From a virus: 64,000 nucleotides of DNA. Each line of letters starts with the position of its first letter. Within the stretch, counting starts at the first letter, position 1. The notes beneath the pieces are model-generated. The model made no database searches. It worked only from the letters and a program-made list of their open reading frames with translations, and was not told the DNA's origin. Below are positions 34,864 through 43,246 of this stretch, piece after piece. Made by a program: the position numbers and the translations under genes. The stretch covers positions 38,220 through 102,219 of IMG/VR virus record IMGVR_UViG_3300034198_030914. One strand, 5' to 3'.

Positions 34864-34866
34864 AAT

Positions 34867-35214
34867 TTATATCTTATCTGGTACTGGTAATTTGACTTCC
34901 CATTCTTTTGCGCCTAAATCTATGAGGTAATCACCGAATGTACCAATTCTAGACATTGCTTGTCTAAAATCTCTCAACAAGTTTTCGAGTGTCTCAAGTT
35001 TTTGGATTGAATCTATTTTACCCAAATCTTTAGTGATAGAGTATCTAGTGACGATTTGAGGTGCTCCGATTCCCTCTTCTTCTTCTGTTTCGATTAGGAA
35101 GGAGGGTTTATTTTTCAACTTTAGTATTCCTTGATCTTGTAATGATAAGAGTAAATCATCTACCTCTTCAAAAGAAGAGTAATTAAAATTTTCAAATAGT
35201 TTGATTTTTTCCAT
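34867..35214 (-). pseudogene. N-terminal part of a leader-bearing gene split by the IS607 element
   Basis: The start MEKIKLFENFNYSSFEE is a clear leader with F-E-E at residues 15-17. It is similar along its length to the first half of the protein of 52742-53377: the EVKLPVPDKI at its end matches EIKLDLPIPEN, but the paralogue continues another 100 residues. Translation here stops at the element edge. The apparent missing half is 32531-32890. The shortened 116-residue product could still be expressed. Confidence 0.6.
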
Positions 35215-35371
35215 CGTCATTAGAATTTTTTTCTAGAGTATTATCTTCTGATTTTTCACTTTTGTCTTTCTCAAAAATTTCTTTGACGAATTGTGGTTTT
35301 TCTTTTACTAAATTTGATTCACCTTTTAGTTTGTGCCAAAGTTCCCAGTTCCAAATTGATTGTAGTTTCAT
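35192..35371 (-). CDS. Small protein, 59 aa
   Basis: ATG at 35371 gives MKLQSIWNWELWHKLKGESN, a tryptophan-rich amphipathic start, followed by a highly charged, disordered lysine/glutamate tail. The stop overlaps the start of the leader-bearing gene at 35214 by 23 bases. No family is recognised. It lies 3 bases after the zincin gene stop, so it is in the same transcript. Confidence 0.45.
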   Translation of the reverse strand: MKLQSIWNWELWHKLKGESNLVKEKPQFVKEIFEKDKSEKSEDNTLEKNSNDDGKNQTI

Positions 35372-35373
35372 AG

Positions 35374-36480
35374 TTATTTCTTTTTATAAATGTCTGTAAG
35401 TGCGTATAATCCAGAAAGTTTTTTGATCATTTTAGTTGATTCAGATTTCAAGAACTTTTCTTCGTTTTCATAGAACTTCTTATAATCGGATCCAAATTTA
35501 AGGATTTTATTTAAATAATCATCAAAATATTCATCTTTTTTTCCAATGAATCTCATAGGATGTTTTCCTAATGGGAATAAAAATTTTTCTAATGTGTCTC
35601 CTTTCCAAGTTAGAATATTTTCATAGAACTCTTTCAATATTAATTCAACAATCGAATCTGAACCAAGTTTAATAATTTGTATTGGGTTATATCCCAAGTC
35701 ACACAATATCGATACCATTTGTATTAGGTAATTTTTCAAATCATTTTTGAGGTTCGAAAGAGAGAAATTCTGACCCTGTTTCAAAAATTGATAGATTTCA
35801 GTATTAACAAAATATTCTTTAAACTTATCTGGTGTTATCTTATGAATATCTAACATTGCTGCAAATTCAGTAGGTCTAACTAAATTTTCAAATTCATGCA
35901 AATAGTATGACAAGAAAAGATAGTCATTAAGTGGCTTTACTCCACCAAAATTGTTTTTGGATATAGTGGAGTATTCCGTCCAGACGGCTAACGGTTGTCT
36001 TGGTTTTTTGAATTTATCATAAAAATGTTTTAATTCGTGTGCAAAGATAGGTATAAAATAATTTTTAAGTGATATCAAGTAATCGATAATACTTTGTCCA
36101 ATAATTTCTTGGGAGACTGCTAAGTCAATACTAATTAAAATCTCATCTGTATCATTTGTCTTCACATAAGGTACTCTAAATTTTTTACTCACACCACTAT
36201 GACTCTGAAAGTGTGAACCCATACCTAAGAAATCAATTTTTCCTTTACCACTAATGTATACGTTGAAATTTAATCCAAGTATTATCTTTTTGATTTTCAT
36301 ATCATTTATGGAAAAATTACCTTCCATCAAAATAGGAATCTTTATTAAATCCTCAAGACTATCTTGTTTTTCAATGTTATCCACAAGGTGGTCGAATAAC
36401 TGTTTAGCTAGTGGTATAATTCCAGTTGGAACACCAAGTGCTTCAGTTACAAAATCTTTAAATTTTACTATTCTCTCCAT
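35374..36480 (-). CDS. HExxH zinc metallopeptidase-like protein with capsid-targeting-like leader
   Basis: ATG 36480 gives MERIVKFKDFVTEALGVP, close in form to the T4 internal-protein leader MKTYQEFIAE. HELKH at residues 148-152 is the zinc-binding motif in IFAHELKHFYDKF, and PTEFAAML at about 203-210 (E205) may give the third ligand, an arrangement like that of 9547-10449. The 368-residue protein is longer and shares little else. I infer a second packaged peptidase with a different target. The genes at 35192 and 34867 follow on the same strand. Confidence 0.65.
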   Translation of the reverse strand: MERIVKFKDFVTEALGVPTGIIPLAKQLFDHLVDNIEKQDSLEDLIKIPILMEGNFSINDMKIKKIILGLNFNVYISGKGKIDFLGMGSHFQSHSGVSKKFRVPYVKTNDTDEILISIDLAVSQEIIGQSIIDYLISLKNYFIPIFAHELKHFYDKFKKPRQPLAVWTEYSTISKNNFGGVKPLNDYLFLSYYLHEFENLVRPTEFAAMLDIHKITPDKFKEYFVNTEIYQFLKQGQNFSLSNLKNDLKNYLIQMVSILCDLGYNPIQIIKLGSDSIVELILKEFYENILTWKGDTLEKFLFPLGKHPMRFIGKKDEYFDDYLNKILKFGSDYKKFYENEEKFLKSESTKMIKKLSGLYALTDIYKKK

Positions 36481-36571
36481 TATTTTACACAAGTATATTT
36501 TTGAGAATCCATTCTTATTGAATCCTTTATTCCATTTTTGAGATTCTCATAATTCTATATATTAAAAATGA

Positions 36572-36604
36572 AAAATGAATCCCTACTTTTAATAGGGATT
36601 CTTA
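36572..36604 (-). terminator. Intrinsic terminator
   Basis: GAATCCCTA and TAGGGATTC pair across a six-base loop (minus-strand reading) and are followed by a CATTTTTCATTTTT tail. It closes a minus-strand transcript from the 36769-38444 region or from a small RNA, upstream of the zincin gene. Confidence 0.7.
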
Positions 36605-36768
36605 GAATCTTGTCTGAGGATTAACCAACTACCTCAACCTCACTATTTGTACAAGCATGATGTACAATCTATAAGCCAGAGCAGGTACAGTGTGTGCTTT
36701 TAGGCAGCCACCAAGAGCTTTTTACACCACCAAGATTACACAATTTATATTTATTTTCGATATGTAGT
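36605..36768 (-). ncRNA. GC-rich candidate small RNA or 3' UTR
   Basis: About 160 bases without a convincing frame are richer in G+C than their surroundings. On the minus strand two hairpins are visible (TTGTAC/GTACAA and GAGG/CCTC types) plus a repeated TTGGTGG motif, and the stretch ends at the terminator at 36572. It is either a small RNA or the long 3' UTR of 36769-37074. I recognise no RNA family. Confidence 0.4.
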
Positions 36769-37074
36769 TTATTCTAAAATTAGGTTAATTTTCAAAATTC
36801 TTTTTAAGGTTTTATACTCATTTCTTTCAATGTCTATAATCCAATCAATGTTTCCAGAAGTGTGTCTATAAACTAAAGTTTTACCAAAAGTAGATAATTG
36901 GAATATATCGTTAATGTTGAGTACTCTCGATGATTCATAAAATACCGAGGTTATTCTTCTCAAACAACAGAGTGATGGTCTTCCCGAACTTAAATCTTCG
37001 ATAGAAACTAGAGTCTCTAAATCTGGGCTGGAACATAATGTAGCTTTTTGTGTAACTAATTTGTACAACCTCAT
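36769..37074 (-). CDS. Uncharacterised protein, 101 aa
   Basis: A small mixed alpha/beta protein with two cysteines (CSSPDLETLVSIEDLSSGRPSLCCLRR). No family is recognised. Its start overlaps the stop of the DUF2158-like gene by four bases, so the two are coupled. It is the last protein gene before the GC-rich stretch and terminator. Confidence 0.5.
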   Translation of the reverse strand: MRLYKLVTQKATLCSSPDLETLVSIEDLSSGRPSLCCLRRITSVFYESSRVLNINDIFQLSTFGKTLVYRHTSGNIDWIIDIERNEYKTLKRILKINLILE

Positions 37075-37286
37075 TTAAGTAATTGATTGATTAAATCTTC
37101 TCTTTTTTCTCCTCTTCTAATTTTATCGTATTGATTGAGTGGTAAAAGTTCTTTGACATTAAATGTTGATTCGTGAAAATTTTCTGTAATCCAAACACAA
37201 TTAGCGGTTTCATCAGTGCAGGAAACTATTGTCATTTTGTTACCACCAGTATTTTTTATAACTCTATCACCTGGTTTAAAAAACAT
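37071..37286 (-). CDS. DUF2158/YodC-like small protein
   Basis: The 71-residue protein has FFKPGDRVIKNTGGNKMTIVSC, CVW at about residues 29-31 and TFNVKELLP, the pattern of the DUF2158 family (F-GD-V-S-GG-MTV...CVW...F...L-P). Family function is unknown; it is a compact SH3-like beta barrel. It overlaps the next gene by 4 bases. Confidence 0.65.
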   Translation of the reverse strand: MFFKPGDRVIKNTGGNKMTIVSCTDETANCVWITENFHESTFNVKELLPLNQYDKIRRGEKREDLINQLLK

Positions 37287-37306
37287 AAAAAAATTTTAAT
37301 TTTTTA

Positions 37307-37633
37307 TTATTTATTAATTTGGACGTCTCTCTCTTCATCAAAGTCCAAAATTTCACTAATTAATTCATCTCTTAAAAAATCTATCGGTATGACGTAACTC
37401 TTATTCACTTTATACTCCCGTATTTTTAGAAATTTATGTGCTTCGTGGTCTATATCTTCAATCAAAACTAAATCATCAAGTAGAGTGTATTTGACCCTAT
37501 AAACAACACCGTCTTTCATTGAACGAGGATATCCATTAACCTTTCTTCTAAATACAACGACCTTCTGATCAGTATAATATTTTACTAAACCATTTTTGAT
37601 AGCATCCCTAATCCAGATTTTACTTCTTTTCAT
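37307..37633 (-). CDS. Uncharacterised protein, 108 aa
   Basis: The N-terminal 20 residues are basic (MKRSKIWIRDAIKNGLVKYY) and the remainder beta-rich with VNGYPRSMKDGVVYRVKYTL. No family recognised. It sits one base after the Dam gene stop and 20 bases before the DUF2158 gene, so the three are in a common minus-strand unit with the methylase. Confidence 0.5.
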   Translation of the reverse strand: MKRSKIWIRDAIKNGLVKYYTDQKVVVFRRKVNGYPRSMKDGVVYRVKYTLLDDLVLIEDIDHEAHKFLKIREYKVNKSYVIPIDFLRDELISEILDFDEERDVQINK

Positions 37634-37634
37634 A

Positions 37635-38444
37635 TTAATAATTCATTACTAATAATTCAGTTGCTTTAGTCTGTGCTTTACCAGCTTTTGCCATAGCCGC
37701 CTTATTAAATTCTTTTTCCTGCCAATTATATTGATTCTTAGGAAACCATTTTTCCAAATCTTCAAAGTAGTAATAACTCATTGCAAATCTACCTTTAATT
37801 GATTTCAAAACGTTTGCTAGTCTTTCGTGGTCTTCTTTTGAGAAAACATTATTACTATAATAATGTTCTGTTGTGTAATATGGTGCATCAACGTAGAAAA
37901 ATGCGTTTTCATTGTCGTATTTTTCTATCACTTTCTGGAAATCTAGATTTTCAAAGTTTGTAATTCTATCTAAGTTGTCTGTAAACTTTCTATTGATTAG
38001 TTTATCTTTGAAAGTATCAAATTTCGATTTATATTTATCCTTTAAATCTATAAACTTATTTGTCTCACTATTTAAACCACTCCAAACTTGAGTACATAAA
38101 TAAGCAAACTTAACAGCTGTAGCATGATCCGGCATCTGATATGATAATCTGTCCTTATAAAGCTCTTTTTGAAACTTATAAAATAATTCTTTGTCCTGAG
38201 ATTTATATTTCGATACAAACTTATGGAAGGTTTCATGTTCTTTACAGCACATAAAAAAGTTTACCAAGTAATCATTGTAATCGTTATAAACAATTTCCTC
38301 CAAATCTTTATATTTAGAAAGATCCATCTTCAGATATACCCAATAGGCTCCACTGAAGGGTTCACAATATGTTTTAATATTTTCGGGTATGTATGGTATT
38401 ATCCATTTGCTTATGGAGGATTTTCCCCCTATCCATGAAATCAT
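37635..38444 (-). CDS. dam: DNA adenine methylase (D12 class, Dam-like)
   Basis: WIGGKSSISKWIIPYIPE is the SAM-binding motif I and FYVDAPYYTTEHYY (about residues 178-191) is the catalytic DPPY, here as DAPY, of D12-class N6-adenine methylases. CEPFSGAYWVY at about 27-37 is also typical. The protein is 269 residues. It would methylate adenines in phage DNA, protecting against restriction or marking replication. The P-to-A change in DPPY should be tested for its effect; some phage enzymes vary at this position. Confidence 0.8.
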   Translation of the reverse strand: MISWIGGKSSISKWIIPYIPENIKTYCEPFSGAYWVYLKMDLSKYKDLEEIVYNDYNDYLVNFFMCCKEHETFHKFVSKYKSQDKELFYKFQKELYKDRLSYQMPDHATAVKFAYLCTQVWSGLNSETNKFIDLKDKYKSKFDTFKDKLINRKFTDNLDRITNFENLDFQKVIEKYDNENAFFYVDAPYYTTEHYYSNNVFSKEDHERLANVLKSIKGRFAMSYYYFEDLEKWFPKNQYNWQEKEFNKAAMAKAGKAQTKATELLVMNY

Positions 38445-38469
38445 AGTTTAAATATATTTTTTTTTAAAG

Positions 38470-39057
38470 TTATTTACTCATTTTTTTTAGTTCGTTTATT
38501 CTATCTCTTAATTGAGATGCGATTTCATATTCTTCATTTTCAATAGCCTTATCTAACATCGATTGTAGATTATCCACAGATAATACTGATTTATAATCTC
38601 TATCTTGTTTATTTTGTGTCTCTTGAGATTCTGAAACTTCTCCATCTTCACTCATATGAATACCAGAAATTGACATCACCTCTTTTGAGCACATAATTGG
38701 GCAACTATAATAAAGTGACAGTGATATGGCATCACCAATTGAACAGTTAATTTCGAATTCTTCAGTAGGTGTAGTAAAGATTAATTTACAATAAAATACA
38801 CCCTCCAATATATGTGAAATTAGAACCTGTTGTAAATCCACTCCTAAATTTTCTGTTAGATTATACACAACCTCTTGTAATAGTGGCTTCGGTGATTCTA
38901 TATTTTCTAACTTTAGCGCAATGATCTGAGCCTCATGTGCTTTTATAATAACGGGCAATTTTAAATTACCAGTCATCTGACCCAAGACTAATATATAAGA
39001 CCCGGAATTCGAGTGTGCATAGGATAGTCCGTAAATTTTTAATTCTTCTTTTTTCAT
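38470..39057 (-). CDS. Bifunctional nuclease (BFN/DUF151) domain with UVR motif
   Basis: Residues 1-130 match the BFN fold, with LPVIIKAHEAQIIALKLENI and the CSIGDAISLSLYYSCPI metal/nucleic-acid segment; residues 170-195 carry MLDKAIENEEYEIASQLRDRI, a UVR coiled-coil motif like that of UvrB/UvrC. Proteins with just this two-domain layout are common in Bacteroidota genomes, so the gene was probably taken from a host. It may act on RNA or damaged DNA, or bind the host excision repair machinery. It lies 25 bases upstream of the Dam gene. Confidence 0.8.
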   Translation of the reverse strand: MKKEELKIYGLSYAHSNSGSYILVLGQMTGNLKLPVIIKAHEAQIIALKLENIESPKPLLQEVVYNLTENLGVDLQQVLISHILEGVFYCKLIFTTPTEEFEINCSIGDAISLSLYYSCPIMCSKEVMSISGIHMSEDGEVSESQETQNKQDRDYKSVLSVDNLQSMLDKAIENEEYEIASQLRDRINELKKMSK

Positions 39058-39087
39058 ATTTTTTATAATTATAAATTTAATTAAAGT

Positions 39088-39744
39088 TTAATCTTGAACA
39101 AGTAAATCAGCCGCAGAGCTACTAGCGTGTGCGGATGGTTTAGCCCAAACTCTGAAACCAGTACCTCTTAACCAAGGTACAAAACTCCTGTAAGCAACGT
39201 TTGAACGATTTTTAGCATAACCTCTACTGTCATTTTGACCTTCTTTAGGATTGAAATCTAAGTGAATATCTACAAGTTTGTATTTAAAATTCTTTTCTAT
39301 TTCTGTAAGAGTCAAATTTTTAGTTACTGTATATTCTTCGTAGTTAGATAGGTTAGAGAATTCTCCGTTACATTTTGCAAGATGAAATTTATACTTTTTC
39401 AACTCTAATTCGGATAAATCCTCTCTTTGATAGATTGGTGACAATTCATTCTCTAAATATTCAGCCAACTCATGTGCAAATGTAACCTCACGAGTCAATC
39501 TCTCAAAGTTATCACGTATTTTTGGTAAGTTCTCCCTGAAGAAAACAACATGTGCCCCATTCTTAATATCTTGGTTATATAACATGATAGTAATTGCAAA
39601 AAGAGTTTTTCTCTTCTTTTGTATAGAATCACAACCAACACTAATTGTTACACCAGGTTGATTTTTCAAAAACTCATTTAGATATTCAATAATATCCGGT
39701 ATGAATTCACCACCAAATCGTTTGAATTTTTTTCTTATTTCCAT
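39088..39744 (-). CDS. RNase H-like protein (DUF458/YkuK-type)
   Basis: VTISVGCDSIQKKRKTLFAITI at about residues 33-54 resembles the VG-DS core strand of the RNase H-like DUF458 family, with an acidic residue in place and a second D at VDIHLDFNP about residue 158. The C-terminus (RGTGFRVWAKPSAHASSSAADLL) gives a further conserved tail with H and D that fits. It could be a nuclease of RNA or DNA. It overlaps nothing and lies one base after the small gene at 39745. Confidence 0.55.
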   Translation of the reverse strand: MEIRKKFKRFGGEFIPDIIEYLNEFLKNQPGVTISVGCDSIQKKRKTLFAITIMLYNQDIKNGAHVVFFRENLPKIRDNFERLTREVTFAHELAEYLENELSPIYQREDLSELELKKYKFHLAKCNGEFSNLSNYEEYTVTKNLTLTEIEKNFKYKLVDIHLDFNPKEGQNDSRGYAKNRSNVAYRSFVPWLRGTGFRVWAKPSAHASSSAADLLVQD

Positions 39745-39957
39745 TTATTCGACTACTTGTATAATTAGTATTGATTTTTTCAAAATTTCTGGTCCTACTA
39801 CCATAAAACCATTTGGTAGATACATTTCATATCCATTAAGATAAAAATCTTTAGATACTTCCATTAGTCCCCTATATTGTTCCTCTGTGACACTCATCTC
39901 TTCAGATATGAATTCACCGAGTTCGTTTTTTAATTTGATAACAATTTTAAATTTCAT
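39745..39957 (-). CDS. Small uncharacterised protein, 70 aa
   Basis: A strand-rich small protein (FKIVIKLKNELGEFISEEMSV) with PNGFMVVGPEI near the end. No family recognised. It begins 30 bases after a strong terminator hairpin and is adjacent to the RNase H-like gene, with which it is probably co-translated. Confidence 0.5.
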   Translation of the reverse strand: MKFKIVIKLKNELGEFISEEMSVTEEQYRGLMEVSKDFYLNGYEMYLPNGFMVVGPEILKKSILIIQVVE

Positions 39958-39981
39958 TTTTTACATTTTTGTTTATACAAA

Positions 39982-40015
39982 AAAAAACTCTCTCTGTTTC
40001 AATTTCAGAGAGAGT
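39982..40015 (-). terminator. Intrinsic terminator after MoxR gene
   Basis: On the minus strand ACTCTCTCTG pairs with CAGAGAGAGT across a nine-base loop and is followed by nine T residues. It closes the transcript of the MoxR-like ATPase gene ending at 40025. Confidence 0.8.
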
Positions 40016-40024
40016 AACTTAAAA

Positions 40025-41182
40025 CTATTTAGAATCCTTCGTAGGCTTGTTGATTCGTTTGATATTAACCAGAACGTCTCTGAAGTTCTGCATGAATTTC
40101 TTAATCTTCGGATCTGCTACATCAGCAACATTGTCCAAAATGTGAAGAAGATATGCTGTCAACTCATCGTCACTAACTCTCTTCAAGAACTTAGTCACAT
40201 TTTCAAGTTGTTTCTCTGTAAACTTCTTGATGTCGAACTCTTTCAGTGATTGAATCAACTCGGAGTTTTTATCACGGTTGTACTTATCAAGTTCTTTCTC
40301 AACTTTATCATATCTGTCGATGATATCTTGGATTGTGATATTCACCATTTCTTGACAGTATTGTAAGAATCTTTGAGCACCATTACCAATGTAACCGTGA
40401 GCTACTTCTTGTAGGTAAGGTAGAAACTCTCTTGGAGAACATTCCATACCAAAGTTTTTAGTGATAAAGTCACTCAAGAATAACCAAGAACGTGGTGTAG
40501 CGTAAGCCTTTGTGTTCTCAGTAGGATTCTGATACAGTTTCTCTGGATACGCTCTGATATAAGATACTATTGTAGGGTGACAGTTTGTTTTACCAAAGTT
40601 ATCAACCCATTCATCAGCACCAAGTGTATGTGAGAAGTGAATTAGGCGGTTGTTAAGAGCGTTATCGAATTCTTCAACATCGGTACCATCTTCGTCACCA
40701 AGATTCCCACTCGCCATCATTAAGACAGTGTTATTGAATTTGAATTCACCAATCTGTCTCTCAAGTAGAATTTGAAGAGCGGCATTTCTAACAAACTGTG
40801 GTGCTCTGTTCAACTCTTCAAAGTGAATGATTGTTGGTTGGTTATTTGATTCAAATGCCCATTCAGGTACAGCATATCCAGATACTTTGAAGATATTGCC
40901 TTTGTACTCGGCGTCTTTCAAGAAGGGAAATTTGAAGTCGGTTTCGTCGGACATTGCAAGTCGAACATCAAGGTATTTGAAACCCATTTTATCTGCGATT
41001 GAACGTGCGATTGCAGATTTGGCGACACCGGGTTTTGAAGTGATGTAAAGTACACCAGATTTGGGCCACATCGTCATAAAATACTTACGCTCACGGGGAG
41101 TTAGGGTATTCATTCTTTCGCGGATTTCTTGTGGCATTGTTGAAAAATCTGTTACTTTGGATAAATCGAGAAAATTCGTCAT
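40025..41182 (-). CDS. MoxR-like AAA ATPase
   Basis: The 385-residue protein has a degenerate Walker A (SKPGVAKSAIA, residues 49-59, missing the usual final glycine), a Walker B/sensor region IIHFEELNRAP with E-L-N, and NAALQILLERQIGEF plus MMASGNLGDEDGTDVEEFDNALNNR as in MoxR chaperone ATPases. MoxR proteins work with VWA proteins to mature or remove targets; the likely partner is encoded at 49180-50559. It has its own Bacteroidota-type promoter and terminator, so it is an independent single-gene unit. Confidence 0.8.
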   Translation of the reverse strand: MTNFLDLSKVTDFSTMPQEIRERMNTLTPRERKYFMTMWPKSGVLYITSKPGVAKSAIARSIADKMGFKYLDVRLAMSDETDFKFPFLKDAEYKGNIFKVSGYAVPEWAFESNNQPTIIHFEELNRAPQFVRNAALQILLERQIGEFKFNNTVLMMASGNLGDEDGTDVEEFDNALNNRLIHFSHTLGADEWVDNFGKTNCHPTIVSYIRAYPEKLYQNPTENTKAYATPRSWLFLSDFITKNFGMECSPREFLPYLQEVAHGYIGNGAQRFLQYCQEMVNITIQDIIDRYDKVEKELDKYNRDKNSELIQSLKEFDIKKFTEKQLENVTKFLKRVSDDELTAYLLHILDNVADVADPKIKKFMQNFRDVLVNIKRINKPTKDSK

Positions 41183-41210
41183 AATTTTTAATTTTGTATT
41201 TTTGATAATG

Positions 41211-41240
41211 TAAAGATAAGGAGTTTATTTGAAATATCAA
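41211..41240 (-). promoter_or_regulatory. Bacteroidota-type promoter for MoxR gene
   Basis: On the minus strand TATCTTTA (complement of 41211-41218) with TTG 19 bases upstream (41238-41240) gives the host form of promoter, about 29 bases before ATG 41182. This suggests early transcription by host RNA polymerase. Confidence 0.55.
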
Positions 41241-41281
41241 TTTTTTTTTATCTTTTTTTTATTTTTTTGATATGATTTTAG

Positions 41282-42874
41282 ATGAGGAAAGAACCTATGT
41301 TGAATATATACTATATAAGCACTATGGATACAAATATTTTCTTCGACAACGGTTGTTTAAACAAAAACAAATTAAGGGAGCAATGGGTTCAAAAAAATTT
41401 AAAAAATTTTTATTTAGATTTAAAAAATTTTCAAAATTTAAATAATCAGAATGGTTTAAAGTTTTCTCAAGTAATTTATAACTATTTGAATAATCATGAA
41501 TTAACTCCGAAATGTTGTGTCTGTTTTGACAAAGATAAAAGATTTATTGGATTTAAAGAAGGATATAACGACTTTTGTTCGAAAAATTGTGCTGTTAAGT
41601 ATTCATTGCCTCAAGCTTTAGAAAAAAGAAAGTCAAATACTTTAGAAAAGTGGGGAGTTGAGCACACGTCAAAGTTAGAGTCAGTAAAGGAAAAACAAAA
41701 GAATACAAATATACAAAAGTATGGATTTGTTTCACCTACACTCAATTCTGATGTAAAGGAGAAACAGATAAATACAATGTTAAATAAATATAATGTTGAA
41801 TATTCTGGACAAAATTGTTTATTATTGAAGAAAAGTTTACAAACCAGATTTAATCTATATAAAAAGAATATCTATTCTTTGTATCAGGATTTAAATATTA
41901 AAAATATACCAAAAGAGGGCGAGTTAGAAATTCTATGTACTAAATGTGGTAGGGAATATTTAATCAGAAATTCTCTGTTGAGATTAAGATACTTCAGATA
42001 TAAGGTAGAACCTTGTCTTAACTGCAATCCGATTAGTTCATATAAATTTACCACCCAGAGAGATATATTTGATGAGTTATCAAAATATTTTAGTGTTGAA
42101 TTCGGAGATCGTAAGATTCTTGGTGGTAAAGAATTAGATATATTTATCCCAGAGAAAAAAATAGCTATAGAATTTAATGGTATATATTGGCACTCTGACT
42201 TATTCAAAGATAAAAGATATCACATAAATAAAAAAGAAACTTGTGAAAATAAGGGTGTTAACCTTATACACATTTGGGAAGATGATTGGGTATACAAAAA
42301 GGAAATTGTGTTATCTAGATTATATAATTTATTAGGTTTAGGTAAAATTAAGATAATGGCTAGAAAGTGCCAAATAATGGAAATTAATCATAAAGATTCT
42401 TCTGAATTTTTGGAAAATAATCATTTACAAGGTAATATCAATTCTTCAATAAGATATGGATTATATTTTGAGAATGAGTTAGTTAGTGTTATGACATTTG
42501 GTAAACTTAGAATATCTACCGGGAACAAATCAAAGTCAGGAACTTATGAATTATACAGATTTGCGTCTAAACTGGAATACAATGTTATTGGTGCATTTTC
42601 AAAAATACTGAAACATTTTGAAAGAGAGATAAATCCCGAGGAAATCGTGACTTATGCAAATAGAGATTGGAGTATAGATAATAATGTTTATGAAAAAAAT
42701 GGGTTTGAATTTATTCACAATACAGAACCGAATTTTTGGTATTATGATAAACAATTGAAAAAACAACACAGATTTACATTCAGAAAGGGTAAAATGGATA
42801 ATATAAATTTAGATGAATATTTAAGGATATATGATTGTGTTAGCAAAAAATACATAAAAAAACTGAATCGTTAG
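41282..42874 (+). CDS. Hef-like free-standing homing endonuclease
   Basis: The 530-residue protein begins with a helical module, then a zinc-finger-like segment (CCVCFDKDKRF...CSKNC), about four KYG/KWG repeats (NTLEKWGVEHTSKLESVKE and similar), a CTKCG-CLNC pair, the nuclease core IFIPEKKIAIEFNGIYWHS with HIWEDDW, and the C-terminal domain shared with 17479 and 47383 (LVSVMTFGKLRIS, YELYRFASKL). It lies between two host-promoter genes as a probable insertion. ATG 41282, 41297 or 41324 could be the start. Confidence 0.85.
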   Translation: MRKEPMLNIYYISTMDTNIFFDNGCLNKNKLREQWVQKNLKNFYLDLKNFQNLNNQNGLKFSQVIYNYLNNHELTPKCCVCFDKDKRFIGFKEGYNDFCSKNCAVKYSLPQALEKRKSNTLEKWGVEHTSKLESVKEKQKNTNIQKYGFVSPTLNSDVKEKQINTMLNKYNVEYSGQNCLLLKKSLQTRFNLYKKNIYSLYQDLNIKNIPKEGELEILCTKCGREYLIRNSLLRLRYFRYKVEPCLNCNPISSYKFTTQRDIFDELSKYFSVEFGDRKILGGKELDIFIPEKKIAIEFNGIYWHSDLFKDKRYHINKKETCENKGVNLIHIWEDDWVYKKEIVLSRLYNLLGLGKIKIMARKCQIMEINHKDSSEFLENNHLQGNINSSIRYGLYFENELVSVMTFGKLRISTGNKSKSGTYELYRFASKLEYNVIGAFSKILKHFEREINPEEIVTYANRDWSIDNNVYEKNGFEFIHNTEPNFWYYDKQLKKQHRFTFRKGKMDNINLDEYLRIYDCVSKKYIKKLNR

Positions 42875-42888
42875 TATGATTCAGTTTT
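42859..42888 (+). terminator. Intrinsic terminator overlapping endonuclease stop
   Basis: AAAACTGAATC and GATTCAGTTTT pair across an eight-base loop that holds the stop codon of 41282-42874; a T-rich tail follows. It ends the endonuclease transcript. Confidence 0.65.
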
Positions 42889-42979
42889 AAGTTTTTATTT
42901 ACGATTATTTAAAGTTGAGTGTTCAATCTTGTTAAGAACCAAGAAGTTAGAAAGACTTACGTATATATATATATATTAG

Positions 42980-43237
42980 TTAGGCAACATTTAGCGGAAT
43001 CACCACATCTTTTAATGTTTCATCTATTGTCATCCATTTCAATTCACAGTGGCAATACGTTGAAGTTGTATCAAATTCCGCAATCAGTTCTTTGGTAAAT
43101 TTATGTCTTTTTATCGCTTTTATCACACCTTCCAATCCCATACCTTGTTTAATTATTTCACCATCTTTTGTTTTTCGGTATCTGTATCTTTCACTTTTTC
43201 TCGAGAGAATTTTTCAAACTTTTCCTTTGCTTCCCAT
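42980..43237 (-). pseudogene. Small gene remnant with in-frame TGA
   Basis: From ATG 43237 the frame hits TGA at codon 8 and then stays open for 77 codons with a protein-like composition (RYRYRKTKDGEIIKQGMGL, then KRHKFTKELIAEFDTTSTY, then CHCELKWMTIDETLKDV). An ATG within the frame at GMGLEG could start a 45-residue product. It was probably a small gene that acquired a nonsense change. Confidence 0.4.
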
Positions 43238-43246
43238 AATTAGTGA

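Larger units (their letters stand above)
32888..34866 (+). mobile_element. IS607-type transposon with tnpA and tnpB
   Basis: A serine-recombinase gene and a TnpB gene are arranged in the IS607 order on the plus strand. The left edge is put near 32888, where the minus-strand frame of 32531 is broken, and the right edge near 34866, right after the TnpB stop, where the truncated gene at 34867 begins. IS607 elements make no target duplication, so exact ends cannot be fixed here. Cargo is restricted to the two transposon genes. Confidence 0.7.

Noticed and set aside
41233-41273. Hairpin upstream of the endonuclease at 41282
   Set aside because: ATATCAA and TTGATAT pair, but only over 7 bp across about 27 T-rich bases, which is expected by chance in such sequence; not counted with the 13-bp palindromes.
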